Positions 36,248 to 46,080 of a DNA stretch of 64,000 nt are shown here, piece by piece. Both the position numbers and the translations under genes were made by a program. The first letter of the stretch is position 1, and each line of letters starts with the position of its first letter. A model generated the notes under the pieces. That model saw only the letters and a list, made by a program, of their open reading frames with translations, was not told the DNA's origin and did not search any database. Source of the stretch: Catenovulum sediminis (GTDB lineage Bacteria; Pseudomonadota; Gammaproteobacteria; Enterobacterales; Alteromonadaceae); NCBI RefSeq assembly GCF_040270295.1, contig NZ_JBELOE010000259.1. One strand, given 5' to 3'.

Positions 36248-38170
36248 TTACATCACCTTTTGCAAAAATCTTTCGATGGCTTTAAATGTGGTTAATCTAT
36301 GTTCAGCATTAGATAAATAGTGGTCACCATCTTCCAGTTCAATATATTGCACGTCTTTATCTTCATCCTGCAACTCATCGTACATTTCTTCACTATGGTG
36401 CGCACGAACCACTCGGTCTTTTTCCCCATGAATTAATAAAACGGGAATTTTGATTTTTTTAGCATGTTTTAACGGCGAGTGTTCCCAAAGTTTGTCATAG
36501 TCATCACCTACTTGTTTTTTTACGATGTCATGATTGGTAAAACGCCGTGTTGATTTGACGAGATATTCAACGTCGGTGACACCGCCAAAACTGACCGCGC
36601 ATTTATATAAATCAGGTGTTTTTACCGCGCCCATTAAAGCCGCATAACCACCATAACTGGCACCCAAAATACAAATTTTGTTGGGGTCCGCAATGCCTTC
36701 TTCAATTATCCAGCGCGTGCCATCTTCAACGTCATCTTGCATCGCTTGCCCCCAAGAAGCGATACCTAAACTCATAAAATTAAAGCCATAACCATATGAG
36801 CCTCTAAAATTCATTTGTAAAACTGCATAGCCGCGGTTCGCTAAAAATTGAGTCCAATAGTCAAATCCGTCATCGTCGTAACTGATTGGGCCACCATGAG
36901 GGAATATGATGGTTGGCAGTTTTTTCTTTGTTTCGCCAAGTGGCAGTGTTAAATAACCTTCTATTTGCAAACCATCTCGCGCTTTGTAACTAATTTTTGT
37001 TTTTTGCGCTAAAACGTCAGGTGTTAGATGTTTATATCGGTAAGCTAAAACAGACATAGAGCTCTTTTCTCTATTGCCTAAAATATACATGCCGGCTTCA
37101 GTATCGCTGGTACTTAATACGATATAGTGGTTTTCATCTCGACTGGTTGAGACGATGTAATTGTCGGCATTAGGCAGCGCTTTATTTACTGCCTTTTTAA
37201 AGTTGATGTAATCTGGATGCCAATAGCGTTCACCGGCACCGATTACATCACCGATTTTGTACGAATATTTTAAATGGCTGGCAATATCGTATTTGCTGTC
37301 CGCCATCACTAACTCTAACGTTTTATCTTGACTGGCTAAATTAACTTTAAAAATGGCATCTTTATCTTCGTGTAATGCTCTGACATATAAGATATTTGGA
37401 TCTTTAGCAAAGCCCAAGGGCCAAACCTGTTCGGCAGAGAAAGCTTCGAAACTCCAGAGTTTAGTAAAATCGCTTTTGTCATCTTCACCCTCAGGTACGT
37501 ACATGATGGTATATTTTGTATCGTCCCTATGTACAGCAATTTTCACCTCACCTTGTCTGTCGGTTATCCAGTCGAAGATCCCCTTTTGAGCAGCTTGTAT
37601 ATAGTGAGTATTGCCCCCTCTATACAAGCTAACCTTTACCACAGCTGGTTCTCCTTGCGGCTCATGTCCACCTATTTGTAATAAAATGTAGTTTGGATCA
37701 TCCGGTAAAATATCAACAATATTGCTTTGTACGTTAGGAATAAATCGCAGTCGTTTTAAAAAAGAGGCAGGTAATAAGGCTTTTAGTTTTTGTTCTGCCA
37801 AGTCATACGTCAATAATCGCGATTCACTGATCGGCGTGCCATTCCAAGTACTGGCAAACTTAGCTGTTATTAACAGCATTTTATCATTGGCCCAGCGTAA
37901 ATTTGTGATTACATATTTTTTATCATCGACAAAAACAGGGTAACTGGCTTTATTCGCAATTAGGTTAAATAAATTTATTGCGGTTCCTTTTTTGTCCGGC
38001 ATGTTAATACGGACCAGTGAAGCTGCGTGTTTTCCATCCGGTGAAAGTTTGACATTATCAACATCGGGTTTGCTGGCGAAAGCTTCTGTTGGGAGTTGCT
38101 GCTGGCTGTGTGCGAGGGCGGTAAATAAACAAGTTATGATAAAAATTAATGGTGCAAGTGTTCGTCCCAT
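36248..38170 (-). CDS. Secreted S9 family prolyl oligopeptidase-like peptidase
   Basis: A 640-aa serine peptidase of family S9 with a signal peptide (cleavage near AHS-QQ, residue 22), an N-terminal beta-propeller (to about residue 370) and an alpha/beta-hydrolase domain. The catalytic triad is visible: Ser in GASYGGY, Asp in GEKDRVV and His in DGDHYLS. It would cleave short peptides in the periplasm, as acylaminoacyl- or dipeptidyl-peptidases do. It is divergent from the glycosidase at 38383, with operator 3 between them, so it may be induced with the glucan genes. Its link to glucan use is unexplained. Confidence 0.88.
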   Translation of the reverse strand: MGRTLAPLIFIITCLFTALAHSQQQLPTEAFASKPDVDNVKLSPDGKHAASLVRINMPDKKGTAINLFNLIANKASYPVFVDDKKYVITNLRWANDKMLLITAKFASTWNGTPISESRLLTYDLAEQKLKALLPASFLKRLRFIPNVQSNIVDILPDDPNYILLQIGGHEPQGEPAVVKVSLYRGGNTHYIQAAQKGIFDWITDRQGEVKIAVHRDDTKYTIMYVPEGEDDKSDFTKLWSFEAFSAEQVWPLGFAKDPNILYVRALHEDKDAIFKVNLASQDKTLELVMADSKYDIASHLKYSYKIGDVIGAGERYWHPDYINFKKAVNKALPNADNYIVSTSRDENHYIVLSTSDTEAGMYILGNREKSSMSVLAYRYKHLTPDVLAQKTKISYKARDGLQIEGYLTLPLGETKKKLPTIIFPHGGPISYDDDGFDYWTQFLANRGYAVLQMNFRGSYGYGFNFMSLGIASWGQAMQDDVEDGTRWIIEEGIADPNKICILGASYGGYAALMGAVKTPDLYKCAVSFGGVTDVEYLVKSTRRFTNHDIVKKQVGDDYDKLWEHSPLKHAKKIKIPVLLIHGEKDRVVRAHHSEEMYDELQDEDKDVQYIELEDGDHYLSNAEHRLTTFKAIERFLQKVM

Positions 38171-38303
38171 GGGCTTTCTCCTTTATAAACACTGTGTGTG
38201 TTTGATTTGTGCATTTGTCTGTTGTCGCGGGCAGTTTATCTTATTGTTGCCTGTAAATCCCTTAAACTATTAAATAATGTATCGTATTTGTTAATAATAA
38301 ATG

Positions 38304-38317
38304 TGAATACGTATGCA
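38304..38317. promoter_or_regulatory. ATACGTAT operator 3 (LacI-family-like)
   Basis: TGAATACGTATGCA, identical in its 14 bases to operator 2. It is 66 bp upstream of the glycosidase start and 134 bp upstream of the divergent peptidase. A weak possible promoter for the glycosidase, TTGCTG (38323-38328) and TAACAT (38347-38352), begins 6 bp to its right. Confidence 0.78.
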
Positions 38318-38382
38318 GGAAATTGCTGAACTGCCTACCTTCGGTCTAACATGAATGCTATTGAGATCAGAAGGTTAATAAA

Positions 38383-41300
38383 ATGTTTTTAAAGTTTGCT
38401 TTTGGTTCAGGCGCTTTGCGCTATATCATCGCGGCCCTCGCATTAACAGGCTGTATTCAAACCAGTCCTACCGCCCCTAATTCCCTTAATGCCTCTCATT
38501 CCTCGAGCACTCCTAGCGCGGCTCAAGCACAGCAAAAAAATCAATATGTACCCGGCAATATCTTGTATATACGCGGTGGTTTTAATGGTTGGAGTGCAGC
38601 GACGCCTTTATTGCAAATGGACGGCAAGCCAGGTGTATTCTCGGCGCAAGCGAAAATTACCATTGGTAACCATGGATTTAAAATAGCGCCAAGTGACTGG
38701 GCGTATGAGTGGGTCGTGAATGGCAATCAAATTCAGATGATTAGCTTAAATAAAACCTACCCTTTGCAATTAGCGGGTGGTCCAGAAGATAGCTTGTTTG
38801 TTGAAAAAACAGGGGTTTATCAATTTATTTTGGACATGCAGGATAAAAGCCAGCCTTATTTGACGGTTAAATTATTAAAAACCATTGGCAGTGGTGAAAA
38901 AGCGCCGCATGTCCGGGGGGCAAATAAAGTACAACTGGAGTTTTCAACTTTTGATGAGCAACTTGAAGGGGCGACCTTTTCCATTCAGTCTGAAGAAAAT
39001 GGTTTAAGAACATATGTCCATTCCACGACTCAGGCATTAAGAGATCCGGTGCCGCAATATAGTGTTTATGCAGAAGATGCAGAATTGCCCTATAGCCGCA
39101 GCGGAAATATCGCATTTGATGCGTTATTTGCGTTGGCAATAGATGAAATGAAGTTAGATAGTGTCAGTGAAATTAAAGATGGCAATTACAATGCAGGCCA
39201 GCCCATTGCCTGTGAGTGTTTTGAAACCGGAGAAAAGTGGAATTACGTTTGGACAAGAGATTTATCCTACGCTGCAGATTTAAGTTTAGCGATGTTAGAT
39301 CCTGTGCGGGTAAAAAATTCACTTGAATTTAAAACATCCAGCTTTAGAGAAAATATCCAACCTTCAAAGTTTGTTAAAGCGGAAAACGCTGGGTTACAGA
39401 TTATTCAGGATACCGGTAGTGGCGGTAGCTGGCCAGTTAGTACCGATCGTATGACTTGGGCGTTTGGCGCGGAAGCTGCGTTGAACAACTTGCCACCAAA
39501 GCAGCGTAAAGCGTTAGCAGATGTCGCACTGCCCGCTTTAGTGGGGAGTATTGAGAATGATCGCCTAGCCGCTTTCAATCCCGAACTGGGATTGTATATG
39601 GGGGAGCAATCATTTTTAGATTGGCGTGAGCAAAGTTATGCAAATTGGATAGTTAATGACTTGTCTTCAATGGCGAGCGCAGTGTCGCTTTCGACTAATG
39701 CTGGTCATTATCAAGCTTTGCAGCTTGCCGCTCGTTTAGCCAATGAAAAAGAAGATCAAGCACTTGCGCAAAAATATGCTGTTTGGGCTGAACAACTAAA
39801 ACAAGCGATTAATCAGCATTTGTGGTTAGCAGAAGCAGGTATGTATTCTAGTTTAACCGCCGCACATTTTGATTATCAGCCAATGGCTAAGTTTGATTGG
39901 TTGGGGCAATCGTTGGCCATTGTCAGTGGGATAGCTGATCAACAAAAAACGCAAGAAATATTAGCGAACTACCCACATGGTCCAATGGGCGCGCCTGTTA
40001 TTTTTCCACAGCAACCGGGCATTCCGATTTATCATAACCGAGCCATCTGGCCTTTTGTCACTGCGTATGGGTTAAAAGCCGCTAAAATTGGGCAAAATAC
40101 CGAAGTGGCCAATGCCGCTTATGAGACCTTGATGCGAGCAGCCGCATTAAACTTATCGAATATGGAAAACTTAGAGTGGTTAAGCGCACAACCTATTATG
40201 CTGGATAAACAAAATCCGCAATTATCAGGCCCAGTGATTAACTCAAAACGTCAATTATGGTCGGTCGCTGCCTATTTAAGTTTAGTGGTAAATCAAGTCT
40301 ATGGTTTAGAAGCAACCGCAGATGGCTTGAAGATATCCCCTTTTATTACCGCTAAGTTGCGCCGGGAGTGGTTTTCTGAGCAAACTGAAATAGCGCTCAA
40401 GAACTACGATTACAAAGGTAAAAAATTAAACGTAAAATTACTTCTGCCTACAAAAACGATAGAACAGGGGGGGTATACGGTTGATAATATTAAGCTCAAT
40501 AACAAGCTTGTTTCCGATACTATCTCGCTACAACAATTAGATAAAGAGCCTGTAAATCAGCTGATTGTACAATTGAAAGTTGCATCCCATTACAGCTCGC
40601 AAATTACGCGAGTGGAAAGTCATCCTTTAGAGTTTGATGAACAGGTTTTCGCACCCTACGAGCCTAAGCTTGCGGTTATCAAAAAAGCGCACCATGTTGA
40701 GGTGCAATTAATCGACAAGCAAAATTTAGCTGGGCGAGTTGAATACACTATTTACCGCAATGGTGTGCAGGTAGCTAGCCAGTTAACTGCCTCGAAATGG
40801 TTAGATAGCGATCCAAATGAAGGACAAAACTGTTACAGCGCGAGCGCACAATTCAAAAGTTCAGGAAATAAATCCCATCATTCACAAGTGATGTGTACAG
40901 AGGCGGCGAAAATCATACCGGTAGATGCTGCAAATGTCCGCTCTACGGTTGGCTTAAAAAATGCTGAGCGTGGCGCGTATATCGCAGATTGGGGGGCGCA
41001 GCAAGATGTACTCAGTGTTAATGAAGTGCAGATATCTAAAGCAGGTTTGTATGCAATTCAAGTTAATTATGCGAATCATGCCAATGCCATCAATTTAGGG
41101 ATCAGTAACGGAGTTAAATGGATGCAGGTTACAAATTCGCAAACCGGTAAAATTGTGGCTGAAGGCGTCGTGCAATTGCCGCATACGCAAAAAAACGAGA
41201 TAAATTTAGTAAATAATCTGTCAACGCCATTAAATGCCAAACTAAAAAAGGGTAGTTATACAATAAAATTGCAAGATTTTTACAATATGAGCTATCTTAA

Positions 41301-41397
41301 AAGCAACAAAACCTTTACTGGAACGGGTGGAATCAATGGAATTTTCAATAAGTTTGATATTTATGCTGTTACATTGATGTTACTTCCTTTAAAGTAA
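38383..41397 (+). CDS. Lipoprotein six-hairpin glycosidase (glucan debranching-like)
   Basis: A 1004-aa lipoprotein: the lipobox LTGC puts the acylated Cys at 24. A carbohydrate-binding-like sandwich (about 57-165, YIRGGFNGWS) resembling pullulanase N-terminal modules comes first. The central (alpha/alpha)6 barrel (about 240-650) has WTRDLSYAADL (290-300) and GSGGSWPVSTDRMTWAF, as in amylo-alpha-1,6-glucosidase or GH15-type enzymes. The tail has a fibronectin-like part and a final beta-sandwich, possibly another carbohydrate-binding module. It is probably an outer-membrane-anchored exo- or debranching alpha-glucosidase; I cannot assign the CAZy family with certainty. The symporter gene follows after 93 bp. 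Confidence 0.75.
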   Translation: MFLKFAFGSGALRYIIAALALTGCIQTSPTAPNSLNASHSSSTPSAAQAQQKNQYVPGNILYIRGGFNGWSAATPLLQMDGKPGVFSAQAKITIGNHGFKIAPSDWAYEWVVNGNQIQMISLNKTYPLQLAGGPEDSLFVEKTGVYQFILDMQDKSQPYLTVKLLKTIGSGEKAPHVRGANKVQLEFSTFDEQLEGATFSIQSEENGLRTYVHSTTQALRDPVPQYSVYAEDAELPYSRSGNIAFDALFALAIDEMKLDSVSEIKDGNYNAGQPIACECFETGEKWNYVWTRDLSYAADLSLAMLDPVRVKNSLEFKTSSFRENIQPSKFVKAENAGLQIIQDTGSGGSWPVSTDRMTWAFGAEAALNNLPPKQRKALADVALPALVGSIENDRLAAFNPELGLYMGEQSFLDWREQSYANWIVNDLSSMASAVSLSTNAGHYQALQLAARLANEKEDQALAQKYAVWAEQLKQAINQHLWLAEAGMYSSLTAAHFDYQPMAKFDWLGQSLAIVSGIADQQKTQEILANYPHGPMGAPVIFPQQPGIPIYHNRAIWPFVTAYGLKAAKIGQNTEVANAAYETLMRAAALNLSNMENLEWLSAQPIMLDKQNPQLSGPVINSKRQLWSVAAYLSLVVNQVYGLEATADGLKISPFITAKLRREWFSEQTEIALKNYDYKGKKLNVKLLLPTKTIEQGGYTVDNIKLNNKLVSDTISLQQLDKEPVNQLIVQLKVASHYSSQITRVESHPLEFDEQVFAPYEPKLAVIKKAHHVEVQLIDKQNLAGRVEYTIYRNGVQVASQLTASKWLDSDPNEGQNCYSASAQFKSSGNKSHHSQVMCTEAAKIIPVDAANVRSTVGLKNAERGAYIADWGAQQDVLSVNEVQISKAGLYAIQVNYANHANAINLGISNGVKWMQVTNSQTGKIVAEGVVQLPHTQKNEINLVNNLSTPLNAKLKKGSYTIKLQDFYNMSYLKSNKTFTGTGGINGIFNKFDIYAVTLMLLPLK

Positions 41398-41402
41398 CGC
41401 CC

Positions 41403-41453
41403 GTGCATAGATGCACACACACATGGGTAAAGCTGGTCAACTCGATTGACCAG
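41403..41453 (+). other. Two hairpins between glycosidase and symporter genes
   Basis: GTGCAT-AG-ATGCAC (41403-41416) and CTGGTCAA-CTCGA-TTGACCAG (41433-41453) are both perfect. No T-run follows, so they are unlikely to end transcription. They may protect the upstream message or mark a processing site between the two cistrons. Confidence 0.55.
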
Positions 41454-41490
41454 TAGAAAAATATTTAATTACAAAATAGAAGACCGTAAT

Positions 41491-43050
41491 ATGCAATTAT
41501 CAGATTTAGATATCACGATATTTATCTTTTATGCGATCGGCTTGCTTATCCTAGCATTATGGGTTTCGCGAGATGAAAAGTCGCATCAAAAAGATACACA
41601 AGACTATTTTTTAGCCAGTAAGTCATTACCTTGGTGGGCCATTGGTGCATCATTGATAGCCGCAAATATATCTGCAGAGCAAATCATAGGTATGTCAGGT
41701 TCTGGTTTCGCAATTGGTTTAGCTATTGCCTCGTACGAGTGGATGGCAGCGATTACATTGTTGATTGTGGGTAAATACTTCCTACCTGTTTTCTTAAATC
41801 GCGGCATTTACACCATGCCACAATTCCTAGAGCAGCGATATGATAGTCGTGTGCGCACAATAATGGCTGTATTCTGGCTGGGTGTGTACGTGTTTGTTAA
41901 CTTAACCAGTATTCTTTGGTTGGGTGGTTTAGCGGTAGAGACTGTATCTGGTATGCCTGCATTATTCGGCATGTTGTTTATTGCTATTTTCTCTGTTGCC
42001 TATTCTTTATATGGTGGTTTGAAAGCGGTTGCTTTTACCGACATTATCCAAGTTGTTTTGCTGGTGGGTGGTGGTTTCATCCTCACTTATATTTGCCTAG
42101 ACACTATCGCTGATGGGCAAGGTGCTTTAATTGGTTTCAGTACCTTGTTAGAGCAAGCGCCGGGCAAGTTTGACATGATTTTATCGGAAGACCATCCTGA
42201 TTATATTAGTTTGCCAGGCATATCTGTATTGATTGGTGGTATGTGGATTATGAACCTTTCTTACTGGGGTTTTAATCAATATATTATTCAGCGTGCTTTA
42301 GCTGCAAAAGACATTAATGAAGCGCACAAAGGTATTGCTTTTGCGGCTTACTTGAAAATATTAATGCCAATTATTGTCGTATTGCCGGGCATATGTGCTT
42401 ACATAATCACGCTAGATTTAGAACGTGCTGACCAAGCCTATCCTGCGATGATGACACTAATGCCACATGGTTTAAAAGGTTTGATATTTGCAGCGTTAAT
42501 TGCAGCTATCGTTTCATCTGTTGCATCAATGACAAATAGTATTTCTACTATTTTCACTATGGATGTATACAAACACATTAAGAAAGATGCTAGCCAGACG
42601 CATTATGTCAATATTGGTCGAATGGTCAGCTTATTATCTTTAGCAATTGCGGTGATTGTTGCAGAACCTTTGTTAGCTGGTTTTGAACAAGCATTCCAGT
42701 ACATTCAGGAATTTACCGGTTTCTTTACGCCAGGTATCTGCGTAATCTTTATGTTAGGTTTGTTCTATAAAAAGACCACTGCAAACGCTGCTCTAATTGC
42801 AGCTATTGGCTCGGCTATATTCTCACTGGGCTTCAAGTTTGCGTTACCAGACTTACCATTTATGGACCGCGTTGGTTTAGTATTCTTAATATGTGCCGCT
42901 TTAGCTATCGTTATCTCGCATTTTGAGAGTGGTAAAGAAGATAAAGGTGTTGATTTGAGTGGAATTTCATTCCATACCTCAAACACGTTTAACCTTTCTG
43001 CCGTTGGTGCTGTATTGATCCTAACCGGTCTTTACGCCGCATGGTGGTAA
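41491..43050 (+). CDS. Sodium/solute symporter (SSS family, sugar-type)
   Basis: Inner-membrane transporter of 519 aa with about 14 predicted membrane helices. It belongs to the SSS family like SGLT and vSGLT. Typical stretches are SKSLPWWAIGASLIAANISAEQ and the early YTMPQFLEQRY. Position suggests that it carries glucose, maltose or a short maltodextrin with Na+; the substrate cannot be read from sequence. I chose the ATG at 41491, with AGAAG upstream and the first helix right after it; the longer frame from a TTG at 41446 runs through a hairpin. A terminator follows. Confidence 0.9.
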   Translation: MQLSDLDITIFIFYAIGLLILALWVSRDEKSHQKDTQDYFLASKSLPWWAIGASLIAANISAEQIIGMSGSGFAIGLAIASYEWMAAITLLIVGKYFLPVFLNRGIYTMPQFLEQRYDSRVRTIMAVFWLGVYVFVNLTSILWLGGLAVETVSGMPALFGMLFIAIFSVAYSLYGGLKAVAFTDIIQVVLLVGGGFILTYICLDTIADGQGALIGFSTLLEQAPGKFDMILSEDHPDYISLPGISVLIGGMWIMNLSYWGFNQYIIQRALAAKDINEAHKGIAFAAYLKILMPIIVVLPGICAYIITLDLERADQAYPAMMTLMPHGLKGLIFAALIAAIVSSVASMTNSISTIFTMDVYKHIKKDASQTHYVNIGRMVSLLSLAIAVIVAEPLLAGFEQAFQYIQEFTGFFTPGICVIFMLGLFYKKTTANAALIAAIGSAIFSLGFKFALPDLPFMDRVGLVFLICAALAIVISHFESGKEDKGVDLSGISFHTSNTFNLSAVGAVLILTGLYAAWW

Positions 43051-43090
43051 GTAAAAGTTATCATTAAAACAGTTTAACGAAGTAAAAATA

Positions 43091-43119
43091 AAAAACCGCA
43101 GCTGGGCTGCGGTTTTTTT
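43091..43119 (+). terminator. Rho-independent terminator after the symporter gene
   Basis: A perfect 12-bp stem (43091-43102 with 43106-43117) and a TGG loop run into a T-run. It ends the glycosidase-symporter unit, and operator 4 begins only 10 bp further on. Confidence 0.92.
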
Positions 43120-43128
43120 ATTCAACTC

Positions 43129-43142
43129 TCCATACGTATGCA
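43129..43142. promoter_or_regulatory. ATACGTAT operator 4 (LacI-family-like)
   Basis: TCCATACGTATGCA, 58 bp upstream of the pullulanase start. It keeps the CATACGTATG centre of operator 1. The site directly follows the symporter terminator, which places the pullulanase in its own transcription unit. Confidence 0.75.
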
Positions 43143-43199
43143 ATTGCGTTATTGCAGCTAATCAGCCATATTCTAAACATACATTTTTCGAGGTGTGTC

Positions 43200-46004
43200 A
43201 TGAATAGTATATTGCGCGCGTTGAGCTTTCTCACATTGTCTCTCTTGTTGTCAGCCTGCGAAAATTCTAAGCAGCAGCAAAAAGTTAATCAAACGCAAGT
43301 GCCGGGTGTCAGTTTTAATTATGCCGCGCATTGGTTAACAACGCAGTCTATTGTTGTGCAAACCCATCCTGATGCTAAAGATTTATTGTTATTTTCAGTA
43401 TCAGATTACAAAACAGAGCTGCTTGACTATATTCACCAACACCAAGCCTCTGCAATTCCATTAATCAAAGACTCTGGGCAAGCTGACTTTAATTTTAAAC
43501 CTTATCCTCATCTGCGCGGTTTTGCTTTATATAAAGTGAATATTTCTGAAACTGAAGCGCGACATTGGATAAAAGATAGAATTGTTGTTGCGCAGTATGA
43601 CCAAGCGCAGAATCTATTGACTGTAAATGATGTGCAAACCGGTTTTGTTTTAGATCATCTGTTTACCCGAAAAGCCGATGATGCGAATGAAGTGACGGAC
43701 TTCGGTGCGAGCTATGAAAAAGATCAAATTAATATTAAATTGTGGGCGCCAACGGCTAAACAGGTACAACTGTTATTATTTGATAAAAATAAGCAGGCGT
43801 TAGATAAGTTAAACGTGCAAATGAGATTAGATGATTCTAGCGGTGTTTGGCATGCTCAATTGCCTGATTCATTTATACATTATTTTTATCAATATCAACT
43901 GACGCTGTATCATCCAAAGGTGCAGAATATTGTAACTGTGCACGTCAGTGATCCCTATTCTCTCAGTGTTTCGCAAAATGGTCAGTTAACGCTGATTGTT
44001 GATTTGGATGATGCGAAGCTTAAACCCACAGGTTGGGATTCTCATCCTGTGCTTATGGTTTCAGCGCCGGAAGATCAGGTAATATATGAAACTCATGTAA
44101 GGGATTTCAGTGCCCATGATAGAAACCTTCCTGAATTCGCTTATCAAGGCAAATATAAAGCATTTTCTGCAACACAATCTGACGCAATGCAGCACTTATT
44201 GGCTTTGAAAGCTGCAGGCTTAAATACCATCCAATTGTTGCCCGTGTTTGATATTGGAACTGTAAATGAAGATCCGACGCAGGTGGTTTATCCACACGAT
44301 AAAATATCTAAGTTATGTGGTATTCAGCTAGAGCACTATCTGTGTTTACAAAAAAATATAGAGGATCAGTCACTACAACAGATCTTAGCGGGTTTAAATG
44401 TTATGGCTGAGGAAGGGCAGGCGATTATTGAATTGTTACGTCCGAACGACCCATATAACTGGGGCTATGATCCATTTCACTACAGTGTACCGGAAGGAAG
44501 CTACGCAACTGAATCAGACGGTTTTACACGTATTGTGGAATTTAGAGAAATGGTGCAAAGCTTACACCAAAATGGCTTTCGAGTGATCATGGATGTGGTA
44601 TATAACCATACTTACCAAGCTGGTTTAGAGTCGTATTCGGTATTAGATAAAATTGTCCCCAATTACTACCACAGATTGAATACAATAAGTGGGCAAATTG
44701 AACAGTCAACTTGCTGCGCTAACACAGCCAGTGAACGTGTGATGATGGGCAAGTTAATGATTGATTCTTTGTTGGTCTGGAGTCGCCAATATAAAATTGA
44801 TGGATTCCGCTTTGATTTAATGGCTCATCAACCCAAATCATTATTATTGGCCGCGCGTAGTGCTGTGCGCCAAGTCGATCCGGATACTTATTTTTACGGA
44901 GAAGGATGGAACTTTGGTGAAGTCGCTGACCATGCTCGCTTTGTGCAAGCTTCACAAGTTGCATTAAGTGGCAGCGAAATAGGGACCTTTACAGATAGGT
45001 TGCGCGATGCAGTTCGTGGAGGCGCGCCTTTTGATAGTGCACAAGGCATACGCAAAGGTCAGGGGCTGGCCAATGGATTATATGTGTTACCCAACGAACT
45101 ACAACCGATAGATAAACAGCAAGCGGAATTTCTTTTGTCGTTAGATCAAGCGCGAATTGGTTTGGCGGGTAATTTGGCAGATTATAGTTTGATTGATAGA
45201 TTCGATATGCTAGTGACCGGCAAGGACGTTGATTATGGGGGGGAAGCAACAGGCTACGCAAACGATCCAGCAGATACCATTAACTATGTTTCAAAGCATG
45301 ATAATCAAACCTTATGGGATAATAATCAATATCGCATCCCGTATCACGTCAGTCGTCATAACCGAGTGCGCATGCAAGTTTTGGCTTTGGCCTACCCATT
45401 AATGGCACAGGGGATCCCATTTATTCATATGGGATCTGAATTACTGCGCTCTAAATCTTTTTTGCGGGATAGTTATGATTATGGGGACTGGTTTAATAAA
45501 GTTGATTTTAGTAAACAAAGTAACAATTATAATGTTGGCCTCCCGCCTGCCGTAAAAGATAGCGAAAACTGGTCCGTTATCCGAAAGTTACTGACCGAAA
45601 ACCAAGGACGCGATGTCGTTGGCAAGCAAGAAATAGAGTTAGCTGACGCCATGTTTAAAGCTTACTTGGCGATCCGGATGGAGAGTAAATTATTCCGTTT
45701 GCGCACTGCTGAACAAATTAAACAAAAACTCAGCTTTTTGAATACCGGCGCAAAGCAAACGCCCGGGCTTATTGTGATGCGTTTATCTGATCAGTTTGGG
45801 CAAAAAGTCAGCGATAATTATCAAGAAATCATAGTGATATTTAATCACGCTAGCAAAGCGCTGAGTTTTCCTTATCAACAGGCCGATCGCTTTCAATTGC
45901 ATCCAATTTTGCGTCAAGGCAAGGATGAAGTGGTGAAGCTAGCGGCAGCCAAAGCAGACAGTTTTAGCGTTCCTGAATTTACAGTAGCTGTTTTCGTGCG
46001 TTAG
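43200..46004 (+). CDS. Pullulanase-type alpha-1,6-glucosidase (GH13), lipoprotein
   Basis: Debranching enzyme of 934 aa that cleaves alpha-1,6 links in pullulan and amylopectin. The lipobox LLLSAC puts the acylated Cys at about residue 20, so it is membrane-anchored, probably on the surface or in the periplasm. Accessory beta domains including a CBM48 (about 170-270) precede the GH13 barrel. Barrel motifs are YETHVRDFSAHD, DVVYNHTYQAG, the nucleophile Asp in DGFRFDLMAH, the acid/base Glu in YGEGWNFG, and SKHDNQTLWD. I chose the ATG at 43200, with GAGG upstream and the signal right after; a TTG at 43152 would add 16 residues. It has its own operator. Confidence 0.93.
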   Translation: MNSILRALSFLTLSLLLSACENSKQQQKVNQTQVPGVSFNYAAHWLTTQSIVVQTHPDAKDLLLFSVSDYKTELLDYIHQHQASAIPLIKDSGQADFNFKPYPHLRGFALYKVNISETEARHWIKDRIVVAQYDQAQNLLTVNDVQTGFVLDHLFTRKADDANEVTDFGASYEKDQINIKLWAPTAKQVQLLLFDKNKQALDKLNVQMRLDDSSGVWHAQLPDSFIHYFYQYQLTLYHPKVQNIVTVHVSDPYSLSVSQNGQLTLIVDLDDAKLKPTGWDSHPVLMVSAPEDQVIYETHVRDFSAHDRNLPEFAYQGKYKAFSATQSDAMQHLLALKAAGLNTIQLLPVFDIGTVNEDPTQVVYPHDKISKLCGIQLEHYLCLQKNIEDQSLQQILAGLNVMAEEGQAIIELLRPNDPYNWGYDPFHYSVPEGSYATESDGFTRIVEFREMVQSLHQNGFRVIMDVVYNHTYQAGLESYSVLDKIVPNYYHRLNTISGQIEQSTCCANTASERVMMGKLMIDSLLVWSRQYKIDGFRFDLMAHQPKSLLLAARSAVRQVDPDTYFYGEGWNFGEVADHARFVQASQVALSGSEIGTFTDRLRDAVRGGAPFDSAQGIRKGQGLANGLYVLPNELQPIDKQQAEFLLSLDQARIGLAGNLADYSLIDRFDMLVTGKDVDYGGEATGYANDPADTINYVSKHDNQTLWDNNQYRIPYHVSRHNRVRMQVLALAYPLMAQGIPFIHMGSELLRSKSFLRDSYDYGDWFNKVDFSKQSNNYNVGLPPAVKDSENWSVIRKLLTENQGRDVVGKQEIELADAMFKAYLAIRMESKLFRLRTAEQIKQKLSFLNTGAKQTPGLIVMRLSDQFGQKVSDNYQEIIVIFNHASKALSFPYQQADRFQLHPILRQGKDEVVKLAAAKADSFSVPEFTVAVFVR

Positions 46005-46080
46005 AAGGTGTTTATCTTGGTGATATTGTTATACTGAGCTTCAATGCTTGAAGCAGGGAATAAAAATTTTAGGGTATCGC

